DNA of 64,000 nucleotides, taken from the IMG/VR virus record IMGVR_UViG_3300026484_000105, positions 45,993-109,992 of that record; one strand, 5' to 3'. Below the pieces are notes generated by a model. That model made no database searches, had not been told where the DNA came from, and was given only the letters and a program-made list of their open reading frames with translations. Source of the DNA: a virus. This document shows, in pieces, positions 19,147 through 27,465 of this stretch. Each line of letters starts with the position of its first letter. Within the stretch, counting starts at the first letter, position 1. The position numbers and the translations under genes were made by a program.

Positions 19147-19751
19147 TACATCTTTCTATCTTTTTTAATATACTTTTCTAGATTCTCTATAAGAGAATTT
19201 CTCTTTCTAAGTAACGCTAAAGTTTCGTAGTACCTAGTTCTAAAAGATTTCTTTATCTTTATCTTATTATTACGTAGGCGCTTAAGTTGTTCAGTCTTTG
19301 TGTCGTCTAATAATACAACAGCAGATGTAAGTACTTCTTCAGTTTTTGTTTCTACGCCTATTGTATCATATATCATTTCATCTATATTTTGCTTTAGCAT
19401 ATTAAGATCATAGTTAACTGGTAGCAGGCCCACATTTATAGCAAGCATTCTCTCTTGATGTTTTAGTCCACTAATAGTAGGCATACTTAATATTCTATCT
19501 GCTGGAATATACGTGTACTCGTTACCGCTACTTAATAGAACTACTATAGGAATATTATTAGCTATGTCTTCTTTAAGATCATCTTCAGTTAAACCAGCTG
19601 GTTCATATATATTTTTGAGTGGATCATCTGCCATTATCTCATTAAGGTTACGTATGCCAGTAACGCTATATTCTGCCATATCAGATAAGATATTATCGAA
19701 TGGAGGTGCTAGTTTAAATTTGCCTTTTGAATTAATTGGTGGTATTATCAT
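19146..19751 (-). CDS. Probable virion protein, unknown function
   Basis: 201 residues. N-terminal PPINSKGKFKLAPPFD is proline- and lysine-rich; the middle contains YTYIPADRILSMP; the C-terminus is strongly basic and helical (FRTRYYETLALLRKRNSLIE). It lies between a convergent ATPase gene and a presumed head protein. I have no family match; structural role is inferred only from neighbours. SD AAAGGA present. Confidence 0.55.
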   Translation of the reverse strand: MIIPPINSKGKFKLAPPFDNILSDMAEYSVTGIRNLNEIMADDPLKNIYEPAGLTEDDLKEDIANNIPIVVLLSSGNEYTYIPADRILSMPTISGLKHQERMLAINVGLLPVNYDLNMLKQNIDEMIYDTIGVETKTEEVLTSAVVLLDDTKTEQLKRLRNNKIKIKKSFRTRYYETLALLRKRNSLIENLEKYIKKDRKM

Positions 19752-19797
19752 AATATTTCCTTTATTTTTATAATCAATAAATTGGAAAGAATAATAA

Positions 19798-19827
19798 AGT
19801 TAGTATAACCATATGGTTATACTAACT
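19798..19827 (-). terminator. Palindromic terminator after the presumed head-protein gene
   Basis: Perfect 30-base palindrome starting AGTTAGTATAACCAT, located just downstream of the stop at 19833 of the minus-strand gene. Confidence 0.65.
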
Positions 19828-19832
19828 AAACA

Positions 19833-21017
19833 TTATTTATCTTCTAATTTATCAGTAGCTAATTTAAGTAGAGCTATGATGTTTCTAACATTATTATAAT
19901 AAGATATAACATTGCTATTTGCTACATTAGGTACTACAGTATTTACGAATTTAAATATCATATTTAAATCTTCATTATTAATGCTATTTTTACTAGGGTC
20001 TAAACTAGCTGTAGTTTTATATAGAGTTTCCGCAGCTTTTATATCTTCTTTACCACCATCTATTAGTGTTTCCATAACATCTTCAATACTATTAATATAA
20101 ACGATTATGCCAAGTATTTCAGCTTGGGTAAAGAATTCATCAGTATTTACGATAGATTCACCTTTAATATCATATTTAACAAAGGTACTAGTTTTACCAT
20201 CTGTAACCATACCACCTATTTTATTTGTATCTATGACAGTAACAACTGCCTTTATATCATCTTCTTTTACATCCTTATTAGTGTCACTATGTTTTTTAAT
20301 AAGTGCTAGCGTAAGCTGATTAGATAACTCATTAGCAGCAGCCTCTTTAATAGCCTGCTCTTCAATAGCTTTAAAGGCACTGTTTATAGGGTTACCATCA
20401 GAATCAGTATCTAAATCAGTACTTATAGCTTTAGTTGCATCACTGCTACCCTTATATCTACTTAAAATATATAGTAATTCTTTAATATATGCAATAAGCT
20501 CCTTTTTATTTTCTACTTTATTTATCATAGTACCAGAAGAAATAAGTTTATTTATTCGTTTTATCTCCATTTCACTTAAACCCTCTGTTACAATACTATC
20601 TTTTTTATTATTTATGGTTTCTCTAAGAGCATTTAAATCTTTATTTAGGAGTTTGGCATTTTTAAATAAAACAACATAAAGTCTCTTTAGACCATTTATT
20701 AATTTATAGAATACCTTTTTAAGTACTTCTAGAACCTTGTAAAAAGTTCCTTTTATGTCCTCATTACTAACGGTACTTACTTCTTCTAAACCGATATTAA
20801 CTAGTGTACTATTATACAATACTAATGCATTGTCAGTATTAGCATCTATATTTTCTAAGGTCAACAATGCATTTTGACCATCTTGCATTAATCTTAAATC
20901 AGTTTGTACCTCATCTTGAATTTCATAAAATTCCTCTATAGACATTCTAATATCTAACGAGTTATTATTAACATCTTCAACAGACAGAGTTATGTCTTCA
21001 CTTAGAAGCTTTTTCAT
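19833..21017 (-). CDS. Presumed inner-head protein
   Basis: 394 residues, acidic, helical. The N-terminus MKKLLSEDITLSVEDV and the later RMSIEEF contain S-x-E tripeptides. Family knowledge: in phiKZ-like phages the head protease cleaves internal head proteins after S-x-E, and such proteins often begin with a short stretch like this. A similar start occurs in the gene at 30345-31796. Residues about 95-125 are basic/hydrophobic (LKKVFYKLINGLKRLYVVLF). Assignment as an inner-head or ejected protein is inference. AAAAGGGA precedes the ATG. Confidence 0.55.
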   Translation of the reverse strand: MKKLLSEDITLSVEDVNNNSLDIRMSIEEFYEIQDEVQTDLRLMQDGQNALLTLENIDANTDNALVLYNSTLVNIGLEEVSTVSNEDIKGTFYKVLEVLKKVFYKLINGLKRLYVVLFKNAKLLNKDLNALRETINNKKDSIVTEGLSEMEIKRINKLISSGTMINKVENKKELIAYIKELLYILSRYKGSSDATKAISTDLDTDSDGNPINSAFKAIEEQAIKEAAANELSNQLTLALIKKHSDTNKDVKEDDIKAVVTVIDTNKIGGMVTDGKTSTFVKYDIKGESIVNTDEFFTQAEILGIIVYINSIEDVMETLIDGGKEDIKAAETLYKTTASLDPSKNSINNEDLNMIFKFVNTVVPNVANSNVISYYNNVRNIIALLKLATDKLEDK

Positions 21018-21049
21018 ATTTATTCCCTTTTATATTTATAATCAATGAA

Positions 21050-21088
21050 AAGTAAAAAAAGAAAAAAGAATACCTAACCAAGGTATTC
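21050..21088 (-). terminator. Intrinsic terminator of the 49-residue gene
   Basis: On the minus strand GAATACC/GGTATTC form a 7-bp stem overlapping the stop codon at 21074, followed by TTTTTTCTTTTTTT. Confidence 0.8.
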
Positions 21089-21223
21089 CTTAAAACTAAA
21101 TTCGCCCTGACCAGCATATCTAGTCTTGGCCTCATCTAGTTTTATTTTTGCAAAGTCAGAGTTGGTATAGTCTCTACCAACTTCTACTCCATCTATGTAA
21201 TATATAAGTGTCACATCTACCAT
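21074..21223 (-). CDS. Small unknown protein, 49 residues
   Basis: A complete small gene: strong SD AAGGAGG, ATG at 21223, stop TAG inside an intrinsic terminator. The product begins MVDVTLIYYIDGVEVGRDY and ends GEFSFKEYLG. Ten bases separate it from the preceding gene, so it shares the promoter at 21708-21733. No known family. Confidence 0.7.
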   Translation of the reverse strand: MVDVTLIYYIDGVEVGRDYTNSDFAKIKLDEAKTRYAGQGEFSFKEYLG

Positions 21224-21233
21224 AAGGTCCTCC

Positions 21234-21599
21234 TTAGTAACGATTCATTGGGAAAGGTCTCCCAAGTAATCGATACACTTCAATAGCAGCGTTACCATCT
21301 AGTCTACGAACCTCTTTGGTAATTTCGTTACCATCAGAATCGTAATCCACGAATTCTTCCTTTGTGATAGTTTTAATACCATCATCAATAACGTAATCAC
21401 CAATATAAACGTCAACTGCAACAACACAATAATAAGAATCATTATGTGTTATTATTGTAGTATCATCTCTATGGTTAGTAAGATCAATATTGTTATCTTT
21501 CAATAATAACCTAGCAGATGTATTCTCACCTACTATAGAGATTAACTCAGGGTTACGTACAACGTTATCGCTTACTTTTACTAATACAAATTTTCTCAT
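21234..21599 (-). CDS. Small unknown early-type protein
   Basis: 121 residues, start MRKFVLVKVSDNVVRNPEL, beta-rich with an acidic middle. First gene of a two-gene unit with the 49-residue gene, read from the promoter at 21708-21733 through a leader of about 100 bases containing two hairpins. Function unknown. Confidence 0.65.
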   Translation of the reverse strand: MRKFVLVKVSDNVVRNPELISIVGENTSARLLLKDNNIDLTNHRDDTTIITHNDSYYCVVAVDVYIGDYVIDDGIKTITKEEFVDYDSDGNEITKEVRRLDGNAAIEVYRLLGRPFPMNRY

Positions 21600-21672
21600 G
21601 TTAATTCCTTCAGCAATAAGTGTAGTTATAGGTTCTGATATTTTATCAGATTACATTAGAATACCTATGATA

Positions 21673-21699
21673 AATAAATCATTAGCTATTTGATTTATT
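21673..21699 (-). promoter_or_regulatory. 5'-leader hairpin of the 21599 transcript
   Basis: A 9-bp inverted repeat (AATAAATCA/TGATTTATT) lies directly downstream of the promoter at 21708-21733. A second short hairpin (TCTGATA/TATCAGA) lies further down the leader near 21636-21652. Confidence 0.5.
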
Positions 21700-21707
21700 C
21701 CTTATTA

Positions 21708-21733
21708 CTGTTTATATTATATATGGTTGAAAA
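21708..21733 (-). promoter_or_regulatory. Early-type promoter for the genes at 21599 and 21223
   Basis: Minus strand TTTTCAACCATATATAATAT, a close match to the shared TTTTCAAYCRTATATWATW element. The element also lies upstream of the divergent RNase H gene, but matching the other copies makes minus the likely direction. Confidence 0.65.
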
Positions 21734-21815
21734 TAAGTCGGAACTTAACTTTACATACTTTTTATATGGTATACTTTTTATTGAAAAAGATACAATAAGT
21801 TATAAGGGATACAGG

Positions 21816-23264
21816 ATGGATGAATTAAAAGATCTTAACTTAGGAGCAGTTGCCTATAGTGATGGTAGTGCTAATAATGTTTTAAAGATATGGGGTTGGG
21901 GATCACATGGTTATATTTATGATCTAGATGACGATAAAGGTATAACTAAGAATAAGGTTTCAGGTCTAACTGTATCTGATATAGGATATTTAGAACCAGG
22001 TGAATTAAAAATAAGGAAACACAAAGTAGTTAACCCGATTAAGTACTTAGATTGGTATGGTGCATATAGTGCCCCTGGTACTAATAATATTGGTGAGATG
22101 CTAGCCATTATAGAGACAGTTGAAGAGCTTATAAAGCTGAAAGTTAAAAAGATAGTTATCTATAGTGATTCACAATATTCTATTAATTCTTTCGATTTAG
22201 CCAAAACCAAAACAGTGGATGCTATAAATAGGGATATTAATGCTAATGTGACCTTGGTACTTAGAGCAAAAGAAATACAGACAATGTTAGAGGAAAAGAA
22301 TATAGATTTTTCTTTAAATAAAATAAAAGCTCATAGTGGGCACTTAGGTAATGTTATAGCAGACGATATGGCTATGTTAGGTAGAATAGAATCTAGTAGA
22401 AAAGCCAATTACATTAATACTGACCTAAGAGATCCAAAAGGATATTGGAAGCCGAAGAATGAAAGACATCCTTTTTTAATTGCTAAACAAATCTTTTTTA
22501 CCAATAATGAACCAAATAGAGATGATGGTTCTATGGATTACTCGCTACTCGGATATAAAGAAGAGATGGAAATAGGTAAGAAGATGCACGTAGCTACTTA
22601 TAGATATGTCTCCTTAAAAGAAAGAGATGAAAATATAGAGTTGGTGAAAAATGTTTATAAGAATTTATTGGGAGAACATTCCGTCGTATCTACTATAAGA
22701 ATGGATCTTATGTTTAAAGCAGATATCTTTAAATACATAGATAGATACGGAACAAAGGCTCTGATGCCTATGTCAAAGAATAGAAGAGGTATAAGTGTCC
22801 TTGAGAAGGAGATCATAGCTAATTCTATAAATCCACCAGCATTAGCTTATATAGCTTTAGATAATATTGGTCTATTGAAAATGATACTTAGAGATTTTAA
22901 TAGACTAAAAGAAGACCCAAATCATAAGACAGCTAAGGAATTTATTGAAATAACTGATTATTATTATACGTTCAATGATAAGAATAATTTAGTTATAAAA
23001 CCAGAGTTAACTAATGATGTGAAAAGTCTTAAATATAATTATGTTAAAGACGGTAAAAAAGCAGATATTATAATTCAGTTTGGTAAAGATATAATTGGCA
23101 GAAACCAAATAAAGAAGATAGAAAAGATGAAACCAAGAATATATTTATGTGTTATGAATAATCGTAATATAAAGTTAGATTACTTTACAGTAATAGATCT
23201 TGAATCAACTGGTGATCAAATGGTATGTAGTAACTATTATACAAAAACAGTATTCTTAAAGTAA
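21816..23264 (+). CDS. RNase H domain protein with long C-terminal extension
   Basis: 482 residues from the ATG at 21816, chosen because AAGGGA precedes it and the RNase H fold begins at once; upstream ATGs lie in the promoter region. Catalytic set D16 (AYSDGSAN), E94 (NNIGEMLA), D118 (IYSDSQY) and D183 (NVIADDMA), with H173 in KAHSGH, all in RNase HI order. Residues 200-482 have no recognised domain. An RNase HI would remove RNA primers or RNA-DNA hybrids during phage replication. It is convergent with the membrane-protein gene at 23395. Confidence 0.82.
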   Translation: MDELKDLNLGAVAYSDGSANNVLKIWGWGSHGYIYDLDDDKGITKNKVSGLTVSDIGYLEPGELKIRKHKVVNPIKYLDWYGAYSAPGTNNIGEMLAIIETVEELIKLKVKKIVIYSDSQYSINSFDLAKTKTVDAINRDINANVTLVLRAKEIQTMLEEKNIDFSLNKIKAHSGHLGNVIADDMAMLGRIESSRKANYINTDLRDPKGYWKPKNERHPFLIAKQIFFTNNEPNRDDGSMDYSLLGYKEEMEIGKKMHVATYRYVSLKERDENIELVKNVYKNLLGEHSVVSTIRMDLMFKADIFKYIDRYGTKALMPMSKNRRGISVLEKEIIANSINPPALAYIALDNIGLLKMILRDFNRLKEDPNHKTAKEFIEITDYYYTFNDKNNLVIKPELTNDVKSLKYNYVKDGKKADIIIQFGKDIIGRNQIKKIEKMKPRIYLCVMNNRNIKLDYFTVIDLESTGDQMVCSNYYTKTVFLK

Positions 23265-23293
23265 GGTAATGTAGCAGTATGCTACATTACCTT
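23263..23293 (+). terminator. Hairpin terminator after RNase H
   Basis: Perfect 13-bp stem AAGGTAATGTAGC with loop AGTAT, beginning at the stop codon. Confidence 0.75.
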
Positions 23294-23371
23294 ATACCTA
23301 CTATTTAAATTACTATAATGTTTTAACCACTATTCAACGCCCATTTAATTAAGTATATGTTATGGGTAAAA

Positions 23372-23391
23372 AGAGTAGTTAATTCTACTCT
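23372..23391 (-). terminator. Intrinsic terminator after the membrane-protein gene
   Basis: Palindrome AGAGTAGTTAATTCTACTCT just after the stop at 23395, followed on the minus strand by TTTTTACCCATAACA. The same CCCATAACA tail follows the terminator at 16115. Confidence 0.75.
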
Positions 23392-23394
23392 AAT

Positions 23395-23991
23395 CTATCT
23401 AAGGTATTTAAACCAAAGATAGTAGTCATAAACATTCTGTAATATATTTAATATAAGCATTACCATAGTAAAACTTACAATGTTTATGTGAAGAATAGAT
23501 ATAGCTACTACGGCTACACCTGAACCAATAGCGCCACCAATAGTTATAGTTAGACCTGATGCTTTTCTAATTAGTCTAAGTGCTTTATTACCAGAATAAG
23601 ATCTAAACTCCTTTTGTTCATACGCCCTAGAAGTCTCTTTTCCTATCTCTTTAATAAGGGCTGACCCGATAATAACACCATATACTATATAACCAGCAAT
23701 AGCTAAGTCATCTGTATAAATAAGACCTACGTAAAGTGCTACCAGGAAAATACTCTCTTGCGTTATAGATGCCAGTTGCCCTCCTTTTAAGCTAACCCAA
23801 TTACTATGTGCTAGCTTTATACCTACAAGAGCCATCATGAATATTATCACCTCAAATATTGGTATTACATCATTGCCTATTGCATTCTTGGCCATGATCA
23901 TGAATGTTGTTAATGCCATCCATGTAGTTGTTCCCAATAGATCACTTATTATCATTGCTCTTGACCATTTTATATAATTTGTTCTTTTCAT
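23395..23991 (-). CDS. Polytopic membrane protein, unknown function
   Basis: 198 residues with about five hydrophobic segments (near residues 15-33, 42-60, 78-95, 98-112 and 145-190), and a charged loop EIGKETSRAYEQKEFRSYSG at about 115-135. The topology suits an inner-membrane protein; it could be a holin-like or superinfection-type protein, but it is larger than most holins and no motif supports a choice. SD AGGAG precedes the ATG, and its own terminator follows. Confidence 0.6.
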   Translation of the reverse strand: MKRTNYIKWSRAMIISDLLGTTTWMALTTFMIMAKNAIGNDVIPIFEVIIFMMALVGIKLAHSNWVSLKGGQLASITQESIFLVALYVGLIYTDDLAIAGYIVYGVIIGSALIKEIGKETSRAYEQKEFRSYSGNKALRLIRKASGLTITIGGAIGSGVAVVAISILHINIVSFTMVMLILNILQNVYDYYLWFKYLR

Positions 23992-24040
23992 TATGTTCTC
24001 CTATTTATTTACCCATAATATCTTTTACTAAAAAATAACA

Positions 24041-24056
24041 GATACCAAGTGGTACC
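24041..24056 (-). terminator. Hairpin downstream of the 24062 gene
   Basis: Minus strand GGTACCACTTGGTATC folds to a 6-bp stem and is followed by TGTTATTTTTTAG, a modest U-tract. Confidence 0.6.
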
Positions 24057-24061
24057 TATTA

Positions 24062-24295
24062 TTAAAAGTATTTAGACAATCTGTCTAAGTCTTTTCTATA
24101 TGAATTAATCTTAGCTGCTTTCTCTCTAGCATCCTCGATAATCCTTTCTGCATCTATGCCAATCATATGTTTGGCTGATAGTATTGATTGAGCGTTTGTT
24201 GAAAATAATTCAGCAGAGTACTCTGCATATAATCTTAAATATATTTTAGAATAGACATGTTTACGTCTATCTTTTTTATTATATCGTTTATACAT
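24062..24295 (-). CDS. Small basic protein, unknown
   Basis: 77 residues, very basic N-terminus (MYKRYNKKDRRKHVYSK), then a helical region. Start overlaps the previous stop by one base (TAATG), with AAGGAG upstream, so it forms a unit with the 67-residue gene. No family recognised; nucleic-acid binding is possible from charge only. Confidence 0.6.
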   Translation of the reverse strand: MYKRYNKKDRRKHVYSKIYLRLYAEYSAELFSTNAQSILSAKHMIGIDAERIIEDAREKAAKINSYRKDLDRLSKYF

Positions 24296-24498
24296 TACTT
24301 CTCCTTTATATTTACTTTAACTGTAACATTTTTACACTCAACGTTTGACCATATTGTAACTATGCTATGACCAAATGAATCACTTTTCACTTCCCAACAG
24401 TGCCCTGTCCTTGTTCCGCTTGAGGGTAATATTTCATATGCCCAACCATTCTTTATTTCAATTGCTTTTTCACATCCGTCTACGCTGATGATATTCAT
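24295..24498 (-). CDS. Small unknown early-type protein
   Basis: 67 residues (MNIISVDGCEKAIEIKNGW start), beta-rich, one base overlap with the next gene. Promoter at 24554-24578 lies about 55 bases upstream. Function unknown. Confidence 0.6.
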   Translation of the reverse strand: MNIISVDGCEKAIEIKNGWAYEILPSSGTRTGHCWEVKSDSFGHSIVTIWSNVECKNVTVKVNIKEK

Positions 24499-24553
24499 CT
24501 CATATCCTTTGTTTTTATTAATTAATAGTTTGCAATAATTATAACTGCAGACT

Positions 24554-24578
24554 CTAATTATATTATATATGATTGAAA
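24554..24578 (-). promoter_or_regulatory. Early-type promoter for the 24498/24295 genes
   Basis: Minus strand TTTTCAATCATATATAATAT, nearly identical to the element at 62807-62832. Confidence 0.6.
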
Positions 24579-24591
24579 AAAGATGGAAACT

Positions 24592-24619
24592 CAGTATAGG
24601 ACTTTTAAGTCCTATACTG
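24592..24619 (-). terminator. Hairpin ending the upstream gene block
   Basis: Palindrome CAGTATAGGACTTTTAAGTC plus CTATACTG lies between the stop at 24668 and the next promoter, so it separates two transcription units on the same strand. Confidence 0.65.
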
Positions 24620-24667
24620 TTACAACATTTATTCTCTAAGTTTAGTTGGATTGGATATCAATGTATC

Positions 24668-24976
24668 CTACTCCTCATCATATGTAAAGTAGCCATAATA
24701 TGTTAATGATGCAATTATATCTGAAGATACATTTATAGCACCTGCACTCAACGGTATTTGATCTTCATTAATTGAAACATAATCCAATTCTGAATTATCT
24801 TTGTCCTTAGTTAGAGTACCATCAGTTAATAAATAACCATATGCAGTACCATCCTCAGCATTTTCATCCAGATACTTTGAGTCTCTATTATTAACAATAA
24901 CAGATATCCTGAACTTACCAGTATGTTCATTAACTATATTTGCTGTTATAACATCCTTAACGTTTACCTTTTCCAT
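24668..24976 (-). CDS. Unknown acidic protein
   Basis: 102 residues, start MEKVNVKDVITANIVNEH, acidic, ending YGYFTYDEE. Strong SD AGGAGG. Last gene of the run 26884-24668 driven by the promoter at 26924-26946. No motif recognised. Confidence 0.6.
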   Translation of the reverse strand: MEKVNVKDVITANIVNEHTGKFRISVIVNNRDSKYLDENAEDGTAYGYLLTDGTLTKDKDNSELDYVSINEDQIPLSAGAINVSSDIIASLTYYGYFTYDEE

Positions 24977-24985
24977 ACTAACCTC

Positions 24986-25555
24986 CTAAATTGTAACCAT
25001 AAATAACTTATCAGTATCTTTAAAATAAATAGTTACATCACTAAACCATTTTTCAATATGATCATTATCCTCAATCATATCGTCAGTGCTAATGAGTAAT
25101 TTATTTTTTGAACTATCTTCATATATGCCGTTATTAAACATATATACAACGTTTCCATCACCACTTTCTAATCTAGCATATGTATCTTTATGCTTATCTA
25201 AATAGGGATGTAAATAATGGAACTTGCCGTACATATTATATTTATTCACGTCTTCAAGCATATTCTTTACCTTAATACTAATATTATTATAACTAGCATT
25301 AGTATTATTTGCTATTTGTTTTTTTATGTCATTTATATTACTACCATTACTTCCTATAACATGTTTTATTTCACAACCAGGAACATAAATAGTTAGATCC
25401 ATCTTTTTCTTAGTTTTAAAACTATTTGGGATTGCTACCGTTGCATCGTAATTACCTAAGTGAATGCTAAAGGCATTTAGTTTTTTTAAGTCATCGTTAG
25501 TTAATAGGTTTAAGTAATTTGAGTAACTATTAAACATTCTTTTATCTGCTCTCAT
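24986..25555 (-). CDS. Unknown protein
   Basis: 189 residues, start MRADKRMFNSYSNYLNLL. No recognised domain; the C-terminus (HIEKWFSDVTIYFKDTDKLF) looks folded and aromatic-rich. Overlaps the preceding gene by 14 bases, so translation is probably coupled. Confidence 0.6.
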   Translation of the reverse strand: MRADKRMFNSYSNYLNLLTNDDLKKLNAFSIHLGNYDATVAIPNSFKTKKKMDLTIYVPGCEIKHVIGSNGSNINDIKKQIANNTNASYNNISIKVKNMLEDVNKYNMYGKFHYLHPYLDKHKDTYARLESGDGNVVYMFNNGIYEDSSKNKLLISTDDMIEDNDHIEKWFSDVTIYFKDTDKLFMVTI

Positions 25556-26228
25556 TTTTCATCCTTTTCTCTATGCTAGCCGCGCTAGGTATGATCTGTA
25601 GTTCTTTCTCATCTTTCTCAGTAGGAAGATCACTATCTTTTACAACTGAAACAACTACACCTTTGCCCTTACTACCAATTACTTGACTAGATGGTTTATC
25701 TTTATGTTTTAAAGCCTCTAATCTTCTAATCTTAGAGTTTAAAAGTTTAACCTCTTCTTTAAGCATAGCGATACTGACATCATCATATGTTTCATCTATG
25801 AATTTCTTACCTAACTCTAAAGCAGCTATTTCCATCAATAAGAACATGAGTACTCTATGATTATGAAATTGTGACTCCCCACAGATCGGAATGTAACCAT
25901 CATGATTACCAATCTCATCTTCTTCTCCGAAATAGAAATGTGAACAACCATCCCATTTTATTATACTACATATATAAACTTCATTAAGGTCAGCAGCAGT
26001 TAAATGATTTTTACCAATATTATAAACTTTAAATTCTATATTAGTGTTAACTGGACAGATCTTAAAATCAACTACGAAGTTAACGATTCTTTCATCTAAT
26101 ATATTCTCTTTAGTATCACCAATGATATAATATGTTTTCTTATCATCAAGAGTTCTTTTATACATAACTTCATTTATAGAAGCGTCTCCAGCTATCATAT
26201 CTAAAACTAATTTAGTATTCTTTTCCAT
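25542..26228 (-). CDS. Unknown protein with C-terminal charged tail
   Basis: 228 residues. The N-terminal 140 residues look globular, with a His/Cys-containing middle (CSHFYFGEEDEIGNHDGYIP). A predicted helix near 150-170 (MLKEEVKLLNSKIRRLEALK) resembles a short coiled coil, and the C-terminus is charged. Second gene of the 26884 unit. No family recognised. Confidence 0.6.
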   Translation of the reverse strand: MEKNTKLVLDMIAGDASINEVMYKRTLDDKKTYYIIGDTKENILDERIVNFVVDFKICPVNTNIEFKVYNIGKNHLTAADLNEVYICSIIKWDGCSHFYFGEEDEIGNHDGYIPICGESQFHNHRVLMFLLMEIAALELGKKFIDETYDDVSIAMLKEEVKLLNSKIRRLEALKHKDKPSSQVIGSKGKGVVVSVVKDSDLPTEKDEKELQIIPSAASIEKRMKNESR

Positions 26229-26245
26229 TTTATTCTCCTTATATT

Positions 26246-26884
26246 TTAACCAGCATTGAAAGATGCTATTGGTATAGTTGGACAGTTAACTTTAAGATTT
26301 GATCTACCTATTTCAGTTATCTTAATTTTGGCATCTTTATTAAAACCAGAATATGATAAAATAACTCTCCTAACCTCATCTTCATTTCTACACACGACTA
26401 ATAGACTATCATATTCATCATAGTCTACACAAACTTCACGTTCAACTAGATATAGAGGAAGGTCTGTATAGGTTACGTATTCAAATTTACCACCTTCATT
26501 TTTAGCATAAAGCCATGCTCTTTCAACAACATTTGAATCCACCTCTAAAAGACTACTTTCACCAAACTCAACCTGTAATGATCCATCATCATGGACCGCA
26601 TTAAGAGTTATATTTTGAACAGCTAGACCAATGTCGGTCATTACCAATAATAAGGTTTTATACTCTACAACGACATACCGTTTTACCCAATTGCCAATTT
26701 TAATATTCTTATCTTTATACACTGATTTAAGTTCATGATTCTCTATGTAGTGTAATCTACCATCAAATATATACCCTGCTGCATATTCAGGTCGGTTGCA
26801 ATCACCGCTGTTGTCACTGCCATAAATGAACTCGTTTACAAGTTTCTCTATTTTACTTTTATCCTCTATTCTACTTTTACTCAT
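26246..26884 (-). CDS. Unknown early-type protein
   Basis: 212 residues; start MSKSRIEDKSKIEKLVNEF with AGGAG upstream. Beta-rich central region and a C-terminus rich in K and I. It is the promoter-proximal gene after the hairpin leader at 26906-26921, the position where phage host-takeover genes are often found. No function can be given. Confidence 0.6.
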   Translation of the reverse strand: MSKSRIEDKSKIEKLVNEFIYGSDNSGDCNRPEYAAGYIFDGRLHYIENHELKSVYKDKNIKIGNWVKRYVVVEYKTLLLVMTDIGLAVQNITLNAVHDDGSLQVEFGESSLLEVDSNVVERAWLYAKNEGGKFEYVTYTDLPLYLVEREVCVDYDEYDSLLVVCRNEDEVRRVILSYSGFNKDAKIKITEIGRSNLKVNCPTIPIASFNAG

Positions 26885-26905
26885 AACTTACTCCTAGGGT
26901 TTATT

Positions 26906-26921
26906 GATACTACCAAGTATC
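26906..26921 (-). promoter_or_regulatory. 5'-leader hairpin, GATAC element copy 2
   Basis: Minus strand GATACTTGGTAGTATC, one base different from copies 1 and 3; begins two to three bases after the promoter element. Confidence 0.6.
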
Positions 26922-26923
26922 TA

Positions 26924-26946
26924 CTACAATAATATACGGTTGAAAA
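26924..26946 (-). promoter_or_regulatory. Early-type promoter for the 26884-24668 gene run
   Basis: Minus strand TTTTCAACCGTATATTATTG; almost the same as the element at 40300-40322, including the flanking AATATTTTC and the following AGTAGATAC. Confidence 0.7.
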
Positions 26947-26986
26947 TATTTCGAAAGTAGAAAAACAAAATGGATACTATTTATTA

Positions 26987-27016
26987 TAGACTATGAACCT
27001 TTGGGTTCATAGTCTA
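26987..27016 (-). terminator. Hairpin ending the topoisomerase-containing unit
   Basis: A 13-bp inverted repeat (TAGACTATGAACC / GGTTCATAGTCTA) around TTTG-type loop overlaps the stop at 27014, upstream of the next promoter. Confidence 0.7.
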
Positions 27017-27445
27017 CATATCAGTAAATTTACTATAATCGGGCATTCTTGAACAAAAATCAATATCTGGATTTTCTTCTTCATCAGAAGCAACTGTTTC
27101 AGCATATCTAGTACCAAATTTAATTGGACGTTTTTCAGGTTGTTTCCAAGTGAAAGAGTTAGTAATTAACATTTTATTTATGTTATGCCTAGGTCCTATC
27201 TCTCTATCAATATATCTAAATTCCCCATTCTTACCATTAGTAAGTAACTCATTTCTATCAATAGATCTTCCATGTTTATCGATAACAATAACATTATCAG
27301 ATGGATAAGTAACAAAACTATTTTGTGTAAAGAATACTAATACGTTAGTTGTAAAATCTGTATTTAGATCTTTCTCTAATAGTTCCAAACCCTCTATATA
27401 ACTTACTTCAGTCCCATCTGTAAAATCTATATGTATTGTAACCAT
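27014..27445 (-). CDS. Unknown protein downstream of topoisomerase
   Basis: 143 residues, start MVTIHIDFTDGTEVSYIEG, with a very strong SD (AAGGAGGGAG). The C-terminus is acidic and ends DFCSRMPDYSKFTDM. It lies 20 bases after topA on the same strand and ends in the hairpin at 26987. No family recognised. Confidence 0.6.
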   Translation of the reverse strand: MVTIHIDFTDGTEVSYIEGLELLEKDLNTDFTTNVLVFFTQNSFVTYPSDNVIVIDKHGRSIDRNELLTNGKNGEFRYIDREIGPRHNINKMLITNSFTWKQPEKRPIKFGTRYAETVASDEEENPDIDFCSRMPDYSKFTDM

Positions 27446-27465
27446 GCTCCCTCCTTAGGTTTTAC

